Below are positions 6,189 to 13,444 of a stretch of DNA of 40,221 nucleotides, in pieces. The translations under genes and the position numbers were made by a program. Origin of the DNA: a virus; the IMG/VR virus record IMGVR_UViG_3300046820_001233, positions 1-40,221 of that record; one strand, given 5' to 3'. How positions within the stretch are numbered: the stretch's first letter is position 1; every line of letters begins with the position of its first letter. Under the pieces are notes generated by a model. That model did not search any database and was not told the origin of the DNA. It worked only from the letters and a program-made list of their open reading frames with translations.

Positions 6189-6419
6189 ATGGCAACAACA
6201 AATTATTATTACGTTTCAAGTAAAGACAATTCGGTTAGAAACACAACCGAACCAACAAGAGAGTATTTTATCCCTAACGGAAAAAAGGTGGGTAAGGCAA
6301 AGTATATCATTGAGGTATTTGGATACAACCACCTTGAAACCGCAAAAAAGGTTAGAGATATGGTTGATAAATCCGAGATGTCGGACAATTTATTCACTAT
6401 TAGAGTAGAAACAAAATAA
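6189..6419 (+). CDS. Hypothetical protein (76 aa)
   Basis: A 76-residue soluble protein with a polar, tyrosine-rich N-terminus (NYYYVSS) and a compact alpha/beta C-terminal half (AKYIIEVFGYNHLETAKKVRDMVD). I do not recognise it. It is the first gene of a two-gene unit with the cysteine-rich microprotein at 6428. The start at 6189 fits the promoter; an upstream in-frame ATG lies within the -33 box. Confidence 0.7.
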   Translation: MATTNYYYVSSKDNSVRNTTEPTREYFIPNGKKVGKAKYIIEVFGYNHLETAKKVRDMVDKSEMSDNLFTIRVETK

Positions 6420-6427
6420 ATAAAACC

Positions 6428-6595
6428 ATGTGTGAATTTTCAAATAGTTGGGGTAAAGACCGAAAAGGTAATCAATACGATTGCGGTACTATGTTCAATT
6501 GTTGTGATTGTGGTGACACAGAGGATGGTTGTGGTTGTTCGTATTGTTTTAGTTGTAATGCTTGTGAGGAGTGTTTGGACGACGGAGATGACTAA
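6428..6595 (+). CDS. Cysteine-rich small protein (55 aa)
   Basis: A 55-residue frame 8 nt after the previous gene, with 12 cysteines in pairs such as CCDC, CGC, CFSC and CEEC, and an acidic end (DDGDD). The density and CxxC spacing suggest a metal-binding knuckle, probably zinc. Similar tiny Cys-rich proteins are common in phages as host-enzyme modulators, but no partner is indicated. No terminator separates it from the next promoter. Confidence 0.7.
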   Translation: MCEFSNSWGKDRKGNQYDCGTMFNCCDCGDTEDGCGCSYCFSCNACEECLDDGDD

Positions 6596-6607
6596 CAGTC
6601 GAATTTG

Positions 6608-6619
6608 ATTGGCAACAAA
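6608..6619 (+). repeat. TTGGCAACAAAG box
   Basis: The promoter-proximal box directly after a stop codon, without the upstream GTTTGGCG pair; a minimal cassette. Confidence 0.6.
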
Positions 6620-6631
6620 GTATAAAAAAAA

Positions 6632-6662
6632 TTTGGTTATACCTAAAATAGTATTATCTTTG
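6632..6662 (+). promoter_or_regulatory. Promoter for the gene at 6683
   Basis: TTTGG 6632-6636, TATCTTTG 6655-6662; GTATAA (6620-6625) and TTATAC (6637-6642), spacer 11. Confidence 0.85.
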
Positions 6663-6682
6663 TATTATAAATCAAAAACAAA

Positions 6683-7051
6683 ATGGACAACATCAAAGAA
6701 ACAATCAAAAAAACGATGATACCTAAAGGGTTCTTATCATCAAACGACCGACCAACACAAAAAGCAATTGAAATGTTTTTTGTTTACCTTTCTAACTTAC
6801 CTAAAGGTTGGGACACAAAAAAGATTAACCGAGAATCAGTTGAGGAAGTACGAAACTATTTCGGTGTTGATTATGGGTTCGAAGCAATGATTGCTTGGGG
6901 AATCACTATTGGGTGTGCTAAATCTAACACGTCAAAAGGTAGATACGAAGCAATGTCAGTAGCATTCACAATTGCACAAGGTATGATAGGTCAAGGTGTA
7001 GTTTTAACTACGAAGTCACTTTCACCATCACAGTACCTTCAGGTGGCGTAA
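6683..7051 (+). CDS. Hypothetical protein (122 aa)
   Basis: A soluble 122-residue protein, helical by pattern. An early segment (KAIEMFFVYLSNLPKGWDT) and a C-terminal glycine-rich helix (FTIAQGMIGQGV) stand out. No family recognised and no membrane or catalytic motif certain. It has its own promoter but no clear terminator hairpin, so read-through to 7145 is possible. Confidence 0.75.
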   Translation: MDNIKETIKKTMIPKGFLSSNDRPTQKAIEMFFVYLSNLPKGWDTKKINRESVEEVRNYFGVDYGFEAMIAWGITIGCAKSNTSKGRYEAMSVAFTIAQGMIGQGVVLTTKSLSPSQYLQVA

Positions 7052-7091
7052 TTTGATTGGCAACAAATTCAAAAAAAAATATAAGATTTAT

Positions 7092-7121
7092 TTGTTTATA
7101 CCAAAAAAAGACTTACCTTTG
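7092..7121 (+). promoter_or_regulatory. Promoter for the gene at 7145
   Basis: TTG 7092-7094, TACCTTTG 7114-7121; TATAA (7080-7084) and TTATA (7096-7100), spacer 11. TTGGCAACAAA lies at about 7058. Confidence 0.8.
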
Positions 7122-7144
7122 TTAAACAACTAAATTAAAAAGTA

Positions 7145-7369
7145 ATGAACGACTTAATCGGAAAAAGAATTAAATTAATCTCAATGGTAAACGACCCGAA
7201 CCCAATAGAGGGTGGGACATTGGGAACTATCTACCACATTGGTGGAGACGTTATCAACGTTAAATGGGATAACGGAAGAAACCTTGGTGTTGTAATCGGT
7301 GAAGACATTTACGAAATCATCGATGACTTACCAACAAGAGACTCACTAATCTTCTCGGGTAATATATAA
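7145..7369 (+). CDS. DUF4314-like small beta protein (74 aa)
   Basis: The order IGKRIKLI, NDPNPIEGGTLGTI, VKWDNGRNLGVV and GEDIYEII matches DUF4314, a short SH3-like beta-barrel family frequent in phages and plasmids. Length is normal. The family has no established biochemical role. It is a single gene with its own promoter; the nearest terminator is about 75 nt downstream. Confidence 0.85.
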   Translation: MNDLIGKRIKLISMVNDPNPIEGGTLGTIYHIGGDVINVKWDNGRNLGVVIGEDIYEIIDDLPTRDSLIFSGNI

Positions 7370-7631
7370 CCCAACAGAGGACAATGTGATAAAAGAACTT
7401 GATTTGTTTTGTTCATAAATTGAGTTTAATTGGTTAGTGTGGAACCCTCATCAGAAATGGTGGGGGTTTTTTCATGCTCGGAAGAGTTTTTTGGGACTCG
7501 ACGGTGCTGCTCCATCCAAGTTTTAGTTTGGCGTATGACACTATTCTGTTGTAGTACGCCAACCAATAATCATAATCCGACGACAGGTGAGATGGGTGGT
7601 AAAAAAAAAATAAAAAAAACTTTTAAATTTA
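7370..7631. repeat. Gap of about 317 bp: terminator plus cassette
   Basis: No gene is visible. After the terminator (7443-7472) come a GACGGTGCTGCTCC segment homologous to that near 4224, GTTTGGCGTA (7526-7535) and inverted TACGCCAA (7555-7562). These arms extend to 8 bp. Confidence 0.65.
7443..7472 (+). terminator. Intrinsic terminator
   Basis: AACCCTCATC/GGTGGGGGTT around AGAAAT, six Ts; nearly identical to the terminator at 2524. Confidence 0.85.
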
Positions 7632-7663
7632 TTTGGAATATAACAAAAACCGTTTTATCTTTG
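7632..7663 (+). promoter_or_regulatory. Promoter for the DUF932 gene
   Basis: TTTGG 7632-7636, spacer 19, TATCTTTG 7656-7663. Confidence 0.8.
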
Positions 7664-7686
7664 TGAAAGATTTAAATTTAATAAAC

Positions 7687-8535
7687 ATGGAAAATCGTAT
7701 CGACAACGTACTAAACCAAACAGGTTTAAACTGGACTGTAAGACAAGAGTCTCTTACTACCGAAAGTGGAATTATCATTCCAAAACAGAAAGCTATTGTT
7801 CGTGAAGACACTAACGAAGTGTTATCTATTCACGGCGAGGGTTACTATCCGTTTCAAAATCATCAGTTGATTGAAACATTGGATAGAGTGTCTCAACAAA
7901 TTGGGTTACCTATTCACAAGGGTGGTTCATTTGGTAATGGACAAAAAGTGTTTATTCAATTAAAGTCGAATGACTTGAAGTTGGGTAATGACCGTATCGA
8001 AGGATTTATCACAGGTATTAATTCCTTTGATGGTTCAACTAGTTTGGCGTTCGGACCTAGTAACGTAACAATTAGTTGTCAAAACACATTCTTTGCGGCG
8101 TTCCGTTCTATGGACACGAAAGTTCGTCATACGAAAAACATGGTTTTGAGAGTAGACGAAATCTGTCGTGGATTGGAAAGAGTAATCGAAGAAGAACAAG
8201 TGATGTTCCAAGACATTAAGAGAATGTCTGAAACTCGTTTGAACAAAAAACAAGAGGATTGGGTTACTCGTACATTGTTCAACATTATGAAAGATGTTGA
8301 CTTGAACAACGAAGAACAAGTGTCAACCGTTACTCGTAACAAACTCACTCGTTTCTATGTTGACCTTAACGGTGAATTGAGAGAAAAAGGAGACAATCTT
8401 TGGGGATTGTTTAGTGGTGTAACAAAATACACAACTCACTCAATGACCAAAGGAGATAACTCCGAAAACAAAATGTTCGGTACATACGGAAATCGTGAAA
8501 GAATGATTTTCCAAGAATTAGCCGAATTGGTTTAA
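7687..8535 (+). CDS. DUF932 phage/plasmid-like protein (282 aa)
   Basis: A typical DUF932 protein (the phage/plasmid-like family annotated as TIGR03299). It shows a GEGYYPFQNHQLIETLD motif (residues 57-73), a GGSFGNGQKVFIQ strand, FITGINSFDGSTSLAFGPSN, and the conserved ISCQNTFFAAFR. The C-terminal half is helical and charged. The family is widespread in phages and plasmids; its molecular role is not established, though links to DNA metabolism are often proposed. The length is near-complete for the family. It is the largest gene in the first 12 kb and is a single-gene unit. Confidence 0.9.
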   Translation: MENRIDNVLNQTGLNWTVRQESLTTESGIIIPKQKAIVREDTNEVLSIHGEGYYPFQNHQLIETLDRVSQQIGLPIHKGGSFGNGQKVFIQLKSNDLKLGNDRIEGFITGINSFDGSTSLAFGPSNVTISCQNTFFAAFRSMDTKVRHTKNMVLRVDEICRGLERVIEEEQVMFQDIKRMSETRLNKKQEDWVTRTLFNIMKDVDLNNEEQVSTVTRNKLTRFYVDLNGELREKGDNLWGLFSGVTKYTTHSMTKGDNSENKMFGTYGNRERMIFQELAELV

Positions 8536-8553
8536 TTGGTTGTAGTACAAAAA

Positions 8554-8580
8554 GACCTCACAGAAATGTGGGGTTTTTTT
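8554..8580 (+). terminator. Intrinsic terminator after DUF932
   Basis: ACCTCACA/TGTGGGGT arms, GAAA loop, seven Ts, then TATGCTCTGAAGTG. Confidence 0.85.
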
Positions 8581-8599
8581 ATGCTCTGAAGTGTTTGCT

Positions 8600-8636
8600 G
8601 GAGCTGCACAGTTACAGCTCCGATTATTGTTTGGCG
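8600..8636. repeat. GC hairpin plus GTTTGGCG half-site
   Basis: GGAGCTG (8600-8606) and CAGCTCC (8615-8621) form a clean hairpin immediately before GTTTGGCG (8629-8636). No inverted half-site or consensus promoter follows. Confidence 0.65.
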
Positions 8637-8656
8637 GTATTTATATATAAAAAACT

Positions 8657-9040
8657 ATGCCAGTAATCCAACCAGTAATTAGTGAAGCATTTTTAGATGA
8701 TGCGAATGTTAATAAATTACAAGAATATAGAACATACGATGTATTATCCAACGCATATATTGGGGATGGTACGACCATATGGTTCAGAGGTGATTTTTAT
8801 ACTTTATCAGGTGAAGATGGTTATTTATATACCAGAGTGGGATTTGCCATGGCAACCAATCCGTTTCTTTTTGACCCAATGAGTTTTATGACACCTCGAA
8901 TTGTAAACGGTCAATGGGAAGCTTCGTTTATGCAATTGAACAGAGGTAGACCAACAAGATATGGTGTAACTGGTATGAATTATTATGATACATATAACGA
9001 ACTCATATCTGCATATACCAATAATGTAGTGCCAGGCTAA
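8657..9040 (+). CDS. Hypothetical protein (127 aa) lacking a cassette promoter
   Basis: A soluble 127-residue protein rich in aromatic and small residues (YDVLSNAYIGDGTTIWFRGDFY, then TNPFLFDPMSFMTPRIV). The pattern is beta-rich, as in many virion or tail-associated proteins; that is a hint only. No -33/-7 pair lies upstream, only an AT-rich TATTTATATATAAA run, so it may belong to a different expression class. Its stop overlaps that of a minus-strand gene. Confidence 0.65.
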   Translation: MPVIQPVISEAFLDDANVNKLQEYRTYDVLSNAYIGDGTTIWFRGDFYTLSGEDGYLYTRVGFAMATNPFLFDPMSFMTPRIVNGQWEASFMQLNRGRPTRYGVTGMNYYDTYNELISAYTNNVVPG

Positions 9041-9168
9041 TTCCAATCTTCCCAGGTGTTAAACCTAGATTTCTCATCTTCTTTTATTTGTCTCTTCGAT
9101 TCGAAGTAAACCCAAACAATTAATAATACGAATTCAATTCCTAATGTAAGTAATATTCCTTTTATCAT
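9037..9168 (-). CDS. Single-pass membrane microprotein (43 aa), minus strand
   Basis: MIKGILLTLGIEFVLLIVWVY forms one membrane helix, followed by a charged tail ending TWEDWN. It is the only minus-strand gene I accept in the left half. Its stop overlaps the stop of the convergent gene at 8657 by 3 nt. The upstream region on its strand lacks a clear promoter. Plausible but unproven. Confidence 0.4.
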   Translation of the reverse strand: MIKGILLTLGIEFVLLIVWVYFESKRQIKEDEKSRFNTWEDWN

Positions 9169-9209
9169 AAGGATAAGTATTCGTCGACCCCGGTTAATCC
9201 AAAAAATAG

Positions 9210-9221
9210 GTTGGCAACAAA
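9210..9221 (+). repeat. TTGGCAACAAAA box
   Basis: Promoter-proximal box following AATCCAAAAAATAG; no upstream half-site pair. Confidence 0.5.
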
Positions 9222-9233
9222 AATATAAAAGTA

Positions 9234-9265
9234 TTTGGATTATATTCAGTAATAACATATCTTTG
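9234..9265 (+). promoter_or_regulatory. Promoter for the gene at 9289
   Basis: TTTGG 9234-9238, TATCTTTG 9258-9265. Arms AATATAA (9222-9228) and TTATATT (9240-9246) differ from the usual arms yet stay perfectly complementary. Confidence 0.85.
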
Positions 9266-9288
9266 TGTCTCACTAAATCAATAAAGAA

Positions 9289-9609
9289 ATGGAAAACTTC
9301 AATCAATTATGTATCTGGCCTGGTACAATCGTAGGAAATGAAAACGTTAAAGACTTTGAACAATGGATATCCGATGAGTTCGGAGTTCGTGTAAAGTATG
9401 GTGAAGAAGTTACAACATTACCAACACCCAATGAAGAAGGAACGGGTGGACGTAACGATGTATTCTTTTATGTACACGATGAGGACATTCAAAAATTCGC
9501 GGTACCTCGTTTAATGATAGGTATTCGTTGGTGGGAAGATGTATTAGGAAACGGAAACGGAGTACTTTACCCACAAGAGATTTTGGATAAGTACCCTAAA
9601 ACTTGGTAA
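9289..9609 (+). CDS. Conserved phage hypothetical protein (106 aa)
   Basis: Starts MENFNQLCIWPGTIVG and carries EFGVRVKYGEEVTTLPTP, then EGTGGRNDVFFYVHDEDIQK and a WWEDV motif. I recall this combination from small phage and mobile-element proteins of unknown function. The invariant-looking GGRNDVFF/VHDEDI block suggests a binding site. Soluble. Single-gene unit. Confidence 0.8.
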   Translation: MENFNQLCIWPGTIVGNENVKDFEQWISDEFGVRVKYGEEVTTLPTPNEEGTGGRNDVFFYVHDEDIQKFAVPRLMIGIRWWEDVLGNGNGVLYPQEILDKYPKTW

Positions 9610-9612
9610 GAT

Positions 9613-9641
9613 GAACCCTCACAGAAATGTGGGGGTTTTTT
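9613..9641 (+). terminator. Intrinsic terminator after the gene at 9289
   Basis: AACCCTCACA/TGTGGGGGTT, GAAA loop, Ts. Confidence 0.85.
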
Positions 9642-9678
9642 ATTTCCTGAAGTTCCTGAGTCACGGTTCAGGGAGAAA

Positions 9679-9695
9679 ATAGTTTGGCAACAAAG
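9679..9695 (+). repeat. Fused half-site/box TAGTTTGGCAACAAAG
   Basis: Here GTTTGGC and the promoter-proximal TTGGCAACAAAG are the same site, preceded by a CAGGGAGAAAA segment also seen before 10248. Confidence 0.6.
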
Positions 9696-9706
9696 TATAA
9701 AAAAGT

Positions 9707-9737
9707 TTTGTTTATACCGAATATTGTTTTACCTTTG
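9707..9737 (+). promoter_or_regulatory. Promoter for the gene at 9763
   Basis: TTG about 9708-9710, TACCTTTG 9730-9737; GTATAA (9695-9700) and TTATAC (9712-9717), spacer 11. Confidence 0.85.
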
Positions 9738-9762
9738 TTGAAACTAAATTAAATTACTTATT

Positions 9763-10170
9763 ATGTACAAGTCAGTTAAAGAGTATTATCAGTTCTTAAA
9801 TGAATTGAAAAAACAAAAAGAAGAGTTCCTTTTAAAAACAAAAGAAAGTGTTCTTCAACAAATGGATGTTTTTATGTCCGAACATGGTTGGACACGAAAG
9901 AATGGGGGTAAAGATAGAAAATTTACTCAAAAAGTATTCTACACCAAAAAGTTCAATGGTAAGGATATTGTAATTGAGTATCGTTGTAACTACCAAGATG
10001 ATTTAGGTAATGGTGGTTTACCCGAATTTTCACACGACAAGTCAATTCCCACTAGTATTGAAAAGTTACAAATGGGGTATTTTCATTGGAACGACCAAGA
10101 CACAAGTGGTTGGAGTTTAGATGTGGTAATGGAACGAATGGAAGTCTTTTATGACAAATACACGAAGTAA
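9763..10170 (+). CDS. Hypothetical protein (135 aa)
   Basis: A soluble 135-residue protein. The N-terminal 45 residues are lysine/glutamate-rich and likely helical or coiled coil. The remainder is mixed, with YRCNYQDDLGNGGLPEFS and a terminal helix. No motif recognised. Single-gene unit with promoter and terminator. Confidence 0.75.
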   Translation: MYKSVKEYYQFLNELKKQKEEFLLKTKESVLQQMDVFMSEHGWTRKNGGKDRKFTQKVFYTKKFNGKDIVIEYRCNYQDDLGNGGLPEFSHDKSIPTSIEKLQMGYFHWNDQDTSGWSLDVVMERMEVFYDKYTK

Positions 10171-10175
10171 ATTGA

Positions 10176-10206
10176 AACCCTCACCCGAAAAGGTGGGGGT
10201 TTTTTA
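10176..10206 (+). terminator. Intrinsic terminator after the gene at 9763
   Basis: ACCCTCACC/GGTGGGGGT arms, CGAAAA loop, Ts. Confidence 0.85.
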
Positions 10207-10247
10207 TTTACCACAGATGTTGGTGACCCTGGTTCAGGGAGAATTTA

Positions 10248-10255
10248 GTTTGGCG
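10248..10255 (+). repeat. GTTTGGCG half-site
   Basis: A single half-site in a TTTAGTTTGGCG context upstream of the promoter at 10283. Confidence 0.55.
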
Positions 10256-10282
10256 TTAAAGTTTAAAAAAAGTATAAAAAAA

Positions 10283-10314
10283 TTTGGATTATATGAAATA
10301 TAGTTTTATCTTTG
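10283..10314 (+). promoter_or_regulatory. Promoter for the gene at 10337
   Basis: TTTGG 10283-10287, TATCTTTG 10307-10314; GTATAA (10072+200 to 10277) and TTATAT (10289-10294), spacer 11, outer pair G-T. Confidence 0.8.
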
Positions 10315-10336
10315 TGGTTCACTAAATCAATTTGTA

Positions 10337-10546
10337 ATGACTAAAGAAAATGTTGTAGATTTAATCTACCAACACATCCAAAACGAAAATGAAATGGGGT
10401 TACCTCCACAAGAAAGTTGGGAAGGTATTTTTGAAGGTGAAGAATGGGTTGATGAATGTATTAAGAATGGATTTACCTTACACCAATTACAGAATGAATT
10501 GTTCGATGAGGCGATTCAAAAGTTTTGGGATAACGAAGAAGAATAA
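10337..10546 (+). CDS. Hypothetical acidic protein (69 aa)
   Basis: A very acidic 69-residue helical protein (EWVDECIKNGFTLHQLQNELFDEAIQKFWDNEEE). Small acidic phage proteins can mimic DNA or bind host enzymes, but nothing specific is visible. Single-gene unit. Confidence 0.7.
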   Translation: MTKENVVDLIYQHIQNENEMGLPPQESWEGIFEGEEWVDECIKNGFTLHQLQNELFDEAIQKFWDNEEE

Positions 10547-10549
10547 ATT

Positions 10550-10578
10550 AAGACCTCAACGTAAGTTGGGGTTTTTTT
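10550..10578 (+). terminator. Intrinsic terminator after the gene at 10337
   Basis: ACCTCAAC/GTTGGGGT with a short loop, seven Ts. Confidence 0.85.
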
Positions 10579-10619
10579 GTTTTTACTCAGAACCCGCGAC
10601 GGGAATTCCATCACGGAAA

Positions 10620-10635
10620 TTGTTTGGCAACAAAG
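10620..10635 (+). repeat. Fused half-site/box TTGTTTGGCAACAAAG
   Basis: Preceded by a CGCGACGGGAATTCC segment; no inverted partner. Confidence 0.55.
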
Positions 10636-10657
10636 TTTAAAAAAAATATAAAAAAAA

Positions 10658-10688
10658 TTTGGTTATACTGAAAATAGATGTATCTTTG
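10658..10688 (+). promoter_or_regulatory. Promoter for 10709-11441
   Basis: TTTGG 10658-10662, TATCTTTG 10681-10688; TATAA (10647-10651) and TTATA (10663-10667), spacer 11. Confidence 0.85.
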
Positions 10689-10708
10689 ATTTATAAAACA
10701 ATATAGAA

Positions 10709-10930
10709 ATGATAAAGTCAATTAACAAAAAATCGAAAAAAATAGAAATCGACTTGACCGGTCCAGAAGGTAACGCATTTGTCCTATTGGGATATGCGGA
10801 TAGATGGTCAAAACAACTTGGGTTAAATTCCAATGAAATTCAAAAAGAAATGATGAGTGGGGATTATGACAACTTGGTTGGCGTAATGGATAAACACTTC
10901 GGTTCATTTGTAACATTTTACACCAATTAA
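10709..10930 (+). CDS. Hypothetical protein (73 aa)
   Basis: A lysine-rich start (KSINKKSKKIEIDLTGPEGNAF) leads into an alpha-helical body. The DLTGPEGNAF segment (residues 15-24) resembles a motif I have seen in small phage hypotheticals (memory only). First gene of a three-gene unit (10709, 10942, 11154) behind one promoter. Confidence 0.7.
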   Translation: MIKSINKKSKKIEIDLTGPEGNAFVLLGYADRWSKQLGLNSNEIQKEMMSGDYDNLVGVMDKHFGSFVTFYTN

Positions 10931-10941
10931 AACAAATAGAT

Positions 10942-11148
10942 ATGTCAAAAAAACAAAAATTCGATGTAATTTCTCCCGATGGATTTTCAATCCATTTCTC
11001 TGACACCTACAAAACAAAAGAGGACGCAATCACCGCCTTTTGTGAATGGAAAAAGAGGTACGAAACACAAGGGTATTATAGTTCTTCAAAGTATGGAAGA
11101 ATTCCTTTGGATGAATTAGAAAACTATTGTCAAATCATTAAAATCTAA
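10942..11148 (+). CDS. Hypothetical protein (68 aa)
   Basis: A 68-residue protein with FDVISPDGFSIHFSDTYKTKEDAITAFCEWKKRYETQGYYSS. The DGF-x5-F then a KTKEDAxxAFxxWKKRY helix suggests a small alpha/beta domain of the type found in phage accessory genes. Second gene of the 10709 unit, 11 nt after it. Function unknown. Confidence 0.7.
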   Translation: MSKKQKFDVISPDGFSIHFSDTYKTKEDAITAFCEWKKRYETQGYYSSSKYGRIPLDELENYCQIIKI

Positions 11149-11153
11149 AACCA

Positions 11154-11441
11154 ATGACTACAACACAATTAATCAAAGGAATTCAGAAAGTATTAAAACG
11201 CCGTGGTAATTTGACCACGGCAGATATGGAGATGAATTGTTCTCCTATCTATACTTACACCAACAAAAACCATTTCAGTACGATTGAGAGGTTCAATATG
11301 GAAGAAGTGGAAGTTGTAACCTACATTCACGAAATGGAAGTTGATGTGTTTAGAGTGTCATACAAACATCTTGACTACGACCTACTATTTCAAATCCACA
11401 ACGAGTTGACGACCTTCGATACTCAGGTGGTGTCAATTTAG
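11154..11441 (+). CDS. Hypothetical protein (95 aa)
   Basis: A 95-residue soluble protein, third in the 10709 unit and only 5 nt after the previous stop. The N-terminal helix (TTTQLIKGIQKVLKRRGNL) precedes beta-rich sequence. No family recognised. Its end abuts the short TTGGCAAG box of the next promoter with no terminator. Confidence 0.7.
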   Translation: MTTTQLIKGIQKVLKRRGNLTTADMEMNCSPIYTYTNKNHFSTIERFNMEEVEVVTYIHEMEVDVFRVSYKHLDYDLLFQIHNELTTFDTQVVSI

Positions 11442-11457
11442 ATTGGCAAGAAAGTAT

Positions 11458-11487
11458 TTGTAAAAAAGAAAAAGTATTATATCTTTG
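11458..11487 (+). promoter_or_regulatory. Promoter for 11509-12206
   Basis: TTG 11458-11460, TATCTTTG 11480-11487; preceded by GATTGGCAAGAAAG (11441-11454), a one-base variant of the box. Confidence 0.75.
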
Positions 11488-11508
11488 TATTACTAAATTA
11501 AATTAATT

Positions 11509-11754
11509 ATGTCAACGACAAAACCTGAAATCTTAAAACATTGGACTGACGAAGCGAAGAAAGTCCTTCAAGGAAAAACAATTACCGAAGTTCGTTACCT
11601 TAACGATGAGGAAATGGAAATGATGGGTTGGTATAAACGACCTATTTGTTTCTTCTTAAACGATGGAACAAGTTGTATCTTATCAATGGATGATGAAGGT
11701 AACGATGGAGGTTCTTTATTCTATGGACAAGACAGAGTTCTCCCAACATTGTAA
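11509..11754 (+). CDS. Hypothetical protein (81 aa)
   Basis: An 81-residue soluble protein: an N-terminal helix, then TEVRYLNDEEMEMMGW and FFLNDGTSCILSMDDEGNDGGSLFY. The pattern of a strand, a polar turn and a DDEGNDGG loop recalls small beta domains of phage hypotheticals. First of a two-gene unit. Confidence 0.75.
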   Translation: MSTTKPEILKHWTDEAKKVLQGKTITEVRYLNDEEMEMMGWYKRPICFFLNDGTSCILSMDDEGNDGGSLFYGQDRVLPTL

Positions 11755-11774
11755 ACAAATTAAAAAAATAAATC

Positions 11775-12206
11775 ATGTCAAAAATTCAAAAAGAAGATGT
11801 AATAGGTGTTTCCCAACACTTGGGTATTTTACTAACCGAAGAACAAATCCAATGGGTATTGGATAACTACGATAGTCATGAACAACAAGACCCTAGTGGG
11901 AATTGGACTTTGATTGTTGAACAAATGTTGTATGACATTCCCGGTGAGAAATTTGATTTCTACGTTGACCAAAAGGTAACAACTTGGATGAGAACTCGTT
12001 TCTCTGTTGTATCACAAAACATAGAGGAGGCGAGACAATTATCAGTTAATGTTGTTAAAGAGGGTGGAACTTTGGATTTACCTTGGGATGAGGTTGATGA
12101 CACAAAAGAAATTATGTCGTTAGTCGATAACGGAGGTTTCTCAACAGAAGAAATCTTTGAACATGACGGAGTTGTCGTGTATCACAACGGAGACGATATT
12201 AATTGA
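11775..12206 (+). CDS. Conserved phage/plasmid hypothetical protein (143 aa)
   Basis: Residues 1-45 (EDVIGVSQHLGILLTEEQIQWVLDNY) followed by DPSGNWTLIVEQMLYD form a motif I recall from small proteins of phages and mobile elements. The rest is acidic. No enzyme signature. It is co-transcribed with 11509, 20 nt upstream. The terminator lies about 90 nt downstream. Confidence 0.75.
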   Translation: MSKIQKEDVIGVSQHLGILLTEEQIQWVLDNYDSHEQQDPSGNWTLIVEQMLYDIPGEKFDFYVDQKVTTWMRTRFSVVSQNIEEARQLSVNVVKEGGTLDLPWDEVDDTKEIMSLVDNGGFSTEEIFEHDGVVVYHNGDDIN

Positions 12207-12293
12207 AAATATACTTGACAAATTGAAAAGTATTTGATAAATTTTAAACATACAATTACAATTTCATAGTTTGTAGTTTGTGTTTGGTTCTTA

Positions 12294-12322
12294 AAAGGGG
12301 TAGTTTTCTATCCCTTTTTTTT
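12294..12322 (+). terminator. Intrinsic terminator after the 11509 unit
   Basis: AAAGGGGTAG with CTATCCCTTT, T tract, then TATGCTC. A palindrome-rich AT stretch lies between the stop and the hairpin. Confidence 0.8.
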
Positions 12323-12378
12323 ATGCTCAAAAACCTCCGAAACCCTTGATTTTACTACGCCTGGACGGGACTGGACGA

Positions 12379-12395
12379 TTTAGTTTGGCAACAAA
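12379..12395 (+). repeat. Fused half-site/box TTTAGTTTGGCAACAAAA
   Basis: Follows a GGACGGGACTGGACG direct-repeat segment; no inverted partner. Confidence 0.55.
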
Positions 12396-12418
12396 ATTTA
12401 AAAATATTCTTAAATAAA

Positions 12419-12450
12419 TTTGGATATTCTATATAATCGTTTTACTTTTG
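12419..12450 (+). promoter_or_regulatory. Promoter for the ParB-like gene
   Basis: TTTGG 12419-12423, spacer 19, TACTTTTG 12443-12450. Confidence 0.8.
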
Positions 12451-12488
12451 TATCTCATTTAAATTATTCACTAAAATCAAAAAAGAGT

Positions 12489-13247
12489 ATGAAAAATTTT
12501 TCAGTTCAACACACGACCAATCTTGGTCAATTCAAGTTCCACGATGTTAATCGTGATTTATCTAAAACGGCTTCAAAGACACGTATCAAACGTATCGCCG
12601 AGTCAATGATGCAAGACGGACTAATGAAAGTTCCAATCATCGTAACCTCAAAGTTTATTGTAGTTGACGGACAACATCGTTTGGAAGCTGCGAAAATCGC
12701 GGGTAAAGGTATTTGGTTCATCGTTGATACGTCAATCGTCAACACAAGTAAAGGTGTATTCGACGCCGCTCGTAAATTCAATTGTAATATGAAAGAGTGG
12801 AGTAAAGAGGACTACATTCACGGGTTTGTTAATCAAGGTAACAAATCTTACGAAATCTTGGACAAGTTCGGTAAGAAGTTTCCAATGTTCTCTTTGACTG
12901 AACGTATTATGATGTTGAGTGAGAAACCTGGTAACTACGTTGAGAAGAATGACTTTGCTTCGGGTAAGTTCGTTGTTCACAATCTTGACAGAGCAAACCA
13001 ATTAGCAGAAGGTTTCTTGAAACTTCGTCCGTATTTTGACGGATATAACAAATCAGTATTTGTTCGTACATTACTTTCCTTAATGGAAAAGAAACCCGAA
13101 TTTATTTTTGAGGAGTTCGTTCACAAAGTAAGTGTTCGTCCCGACTTGATTAAAGTTTGTGGTGATAAGAAATCGTGTGGTCTTATGGTTGAAGAAATCT
13201 ACAACTATAAACGACCAATCTCTAAAAAACTTAACCTACGTTTTTGA
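12489..13247 (+). CDS. ParB-like N-terminal domain protein (252 aa)
   Basis: Residues 14-70 fit a ParB/sulfiredoxin-type nuclease-NTPase domain: FKFHDVNRD, a helix ending AESMMQDGLMKVPIIV, and the signature VVDGQHRLEAAK (Asp60, His63, Arg64). The remaining 180 residues are helical and lack a recognisable ParB helix-turn-helix pair. It is therefore not a clear plasmid-partition protein and more likely one of the phage ParB-domain proteins linked to DNA metabolism or modification. The start at 12489 fits the promoter; the upstream in-frame ATG overlaps the -33 box. Single-gene unit. Confidence 0.85.
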   Translation: MKNFSVQHTTNLGQFKFHDVNRDLSKTASKTRIKRIAESMMQDGLMKVPIIVTSKFIVVDGQHRLEAAKIAGKGIWFIVDTSIVNTSKGVFDAARKFNCNMKEWSKEDYIHGFVNQGNKSYEILDKFGKKFPMFSLTERIMMLSEKPGNYVEKNDFASGKFVVHNLDRANQLAEGFLKLRPYFDGYNKSVFVRTLLSLMEKKPEFIFEEFVHKVSVRPDLIKVCGDKKSCGLMVEEIYNYKRPISKKLNLRF

Positions 13248-13271
13248 TTTAGTGAATATGGGTTAGTAATT

Positions 13272-13304
13272 AAGGGGTAGTTCTTCGGAACTCCCCTTTT
13301 TTTA
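13272..13304 (+). terminator. Intrinsic terminator after the ParB-like gene
   Basis: AAGGGG and AGTTC pair with GAACT and CCCCTT around a TTCG loop; T tract follows. Confidence 0.9.
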
Positions 13305-13353
13305 TGCTCTTTTTTTCTTGAGAACCTCGCCGGGGTCTGAGTATCCAAAATTA

Positions 13354-13361
13354 GTTTGGCG
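13354..13361 (+). repeat. GTTTGGCG half-site
   Basis: Context ATCCAAAATTAGTTTGGCG; CCAAA and TTTGG form a small local inverted repeat. Confidence 0.5.
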
Positions 13362-13444
13362 TAGATATTAACATTTAAATGTGGACAATCCAATAAAATA
13401 TACACTATTTTAATAGAATGTTTTTTTTAACCAAAAAAAGTTTA

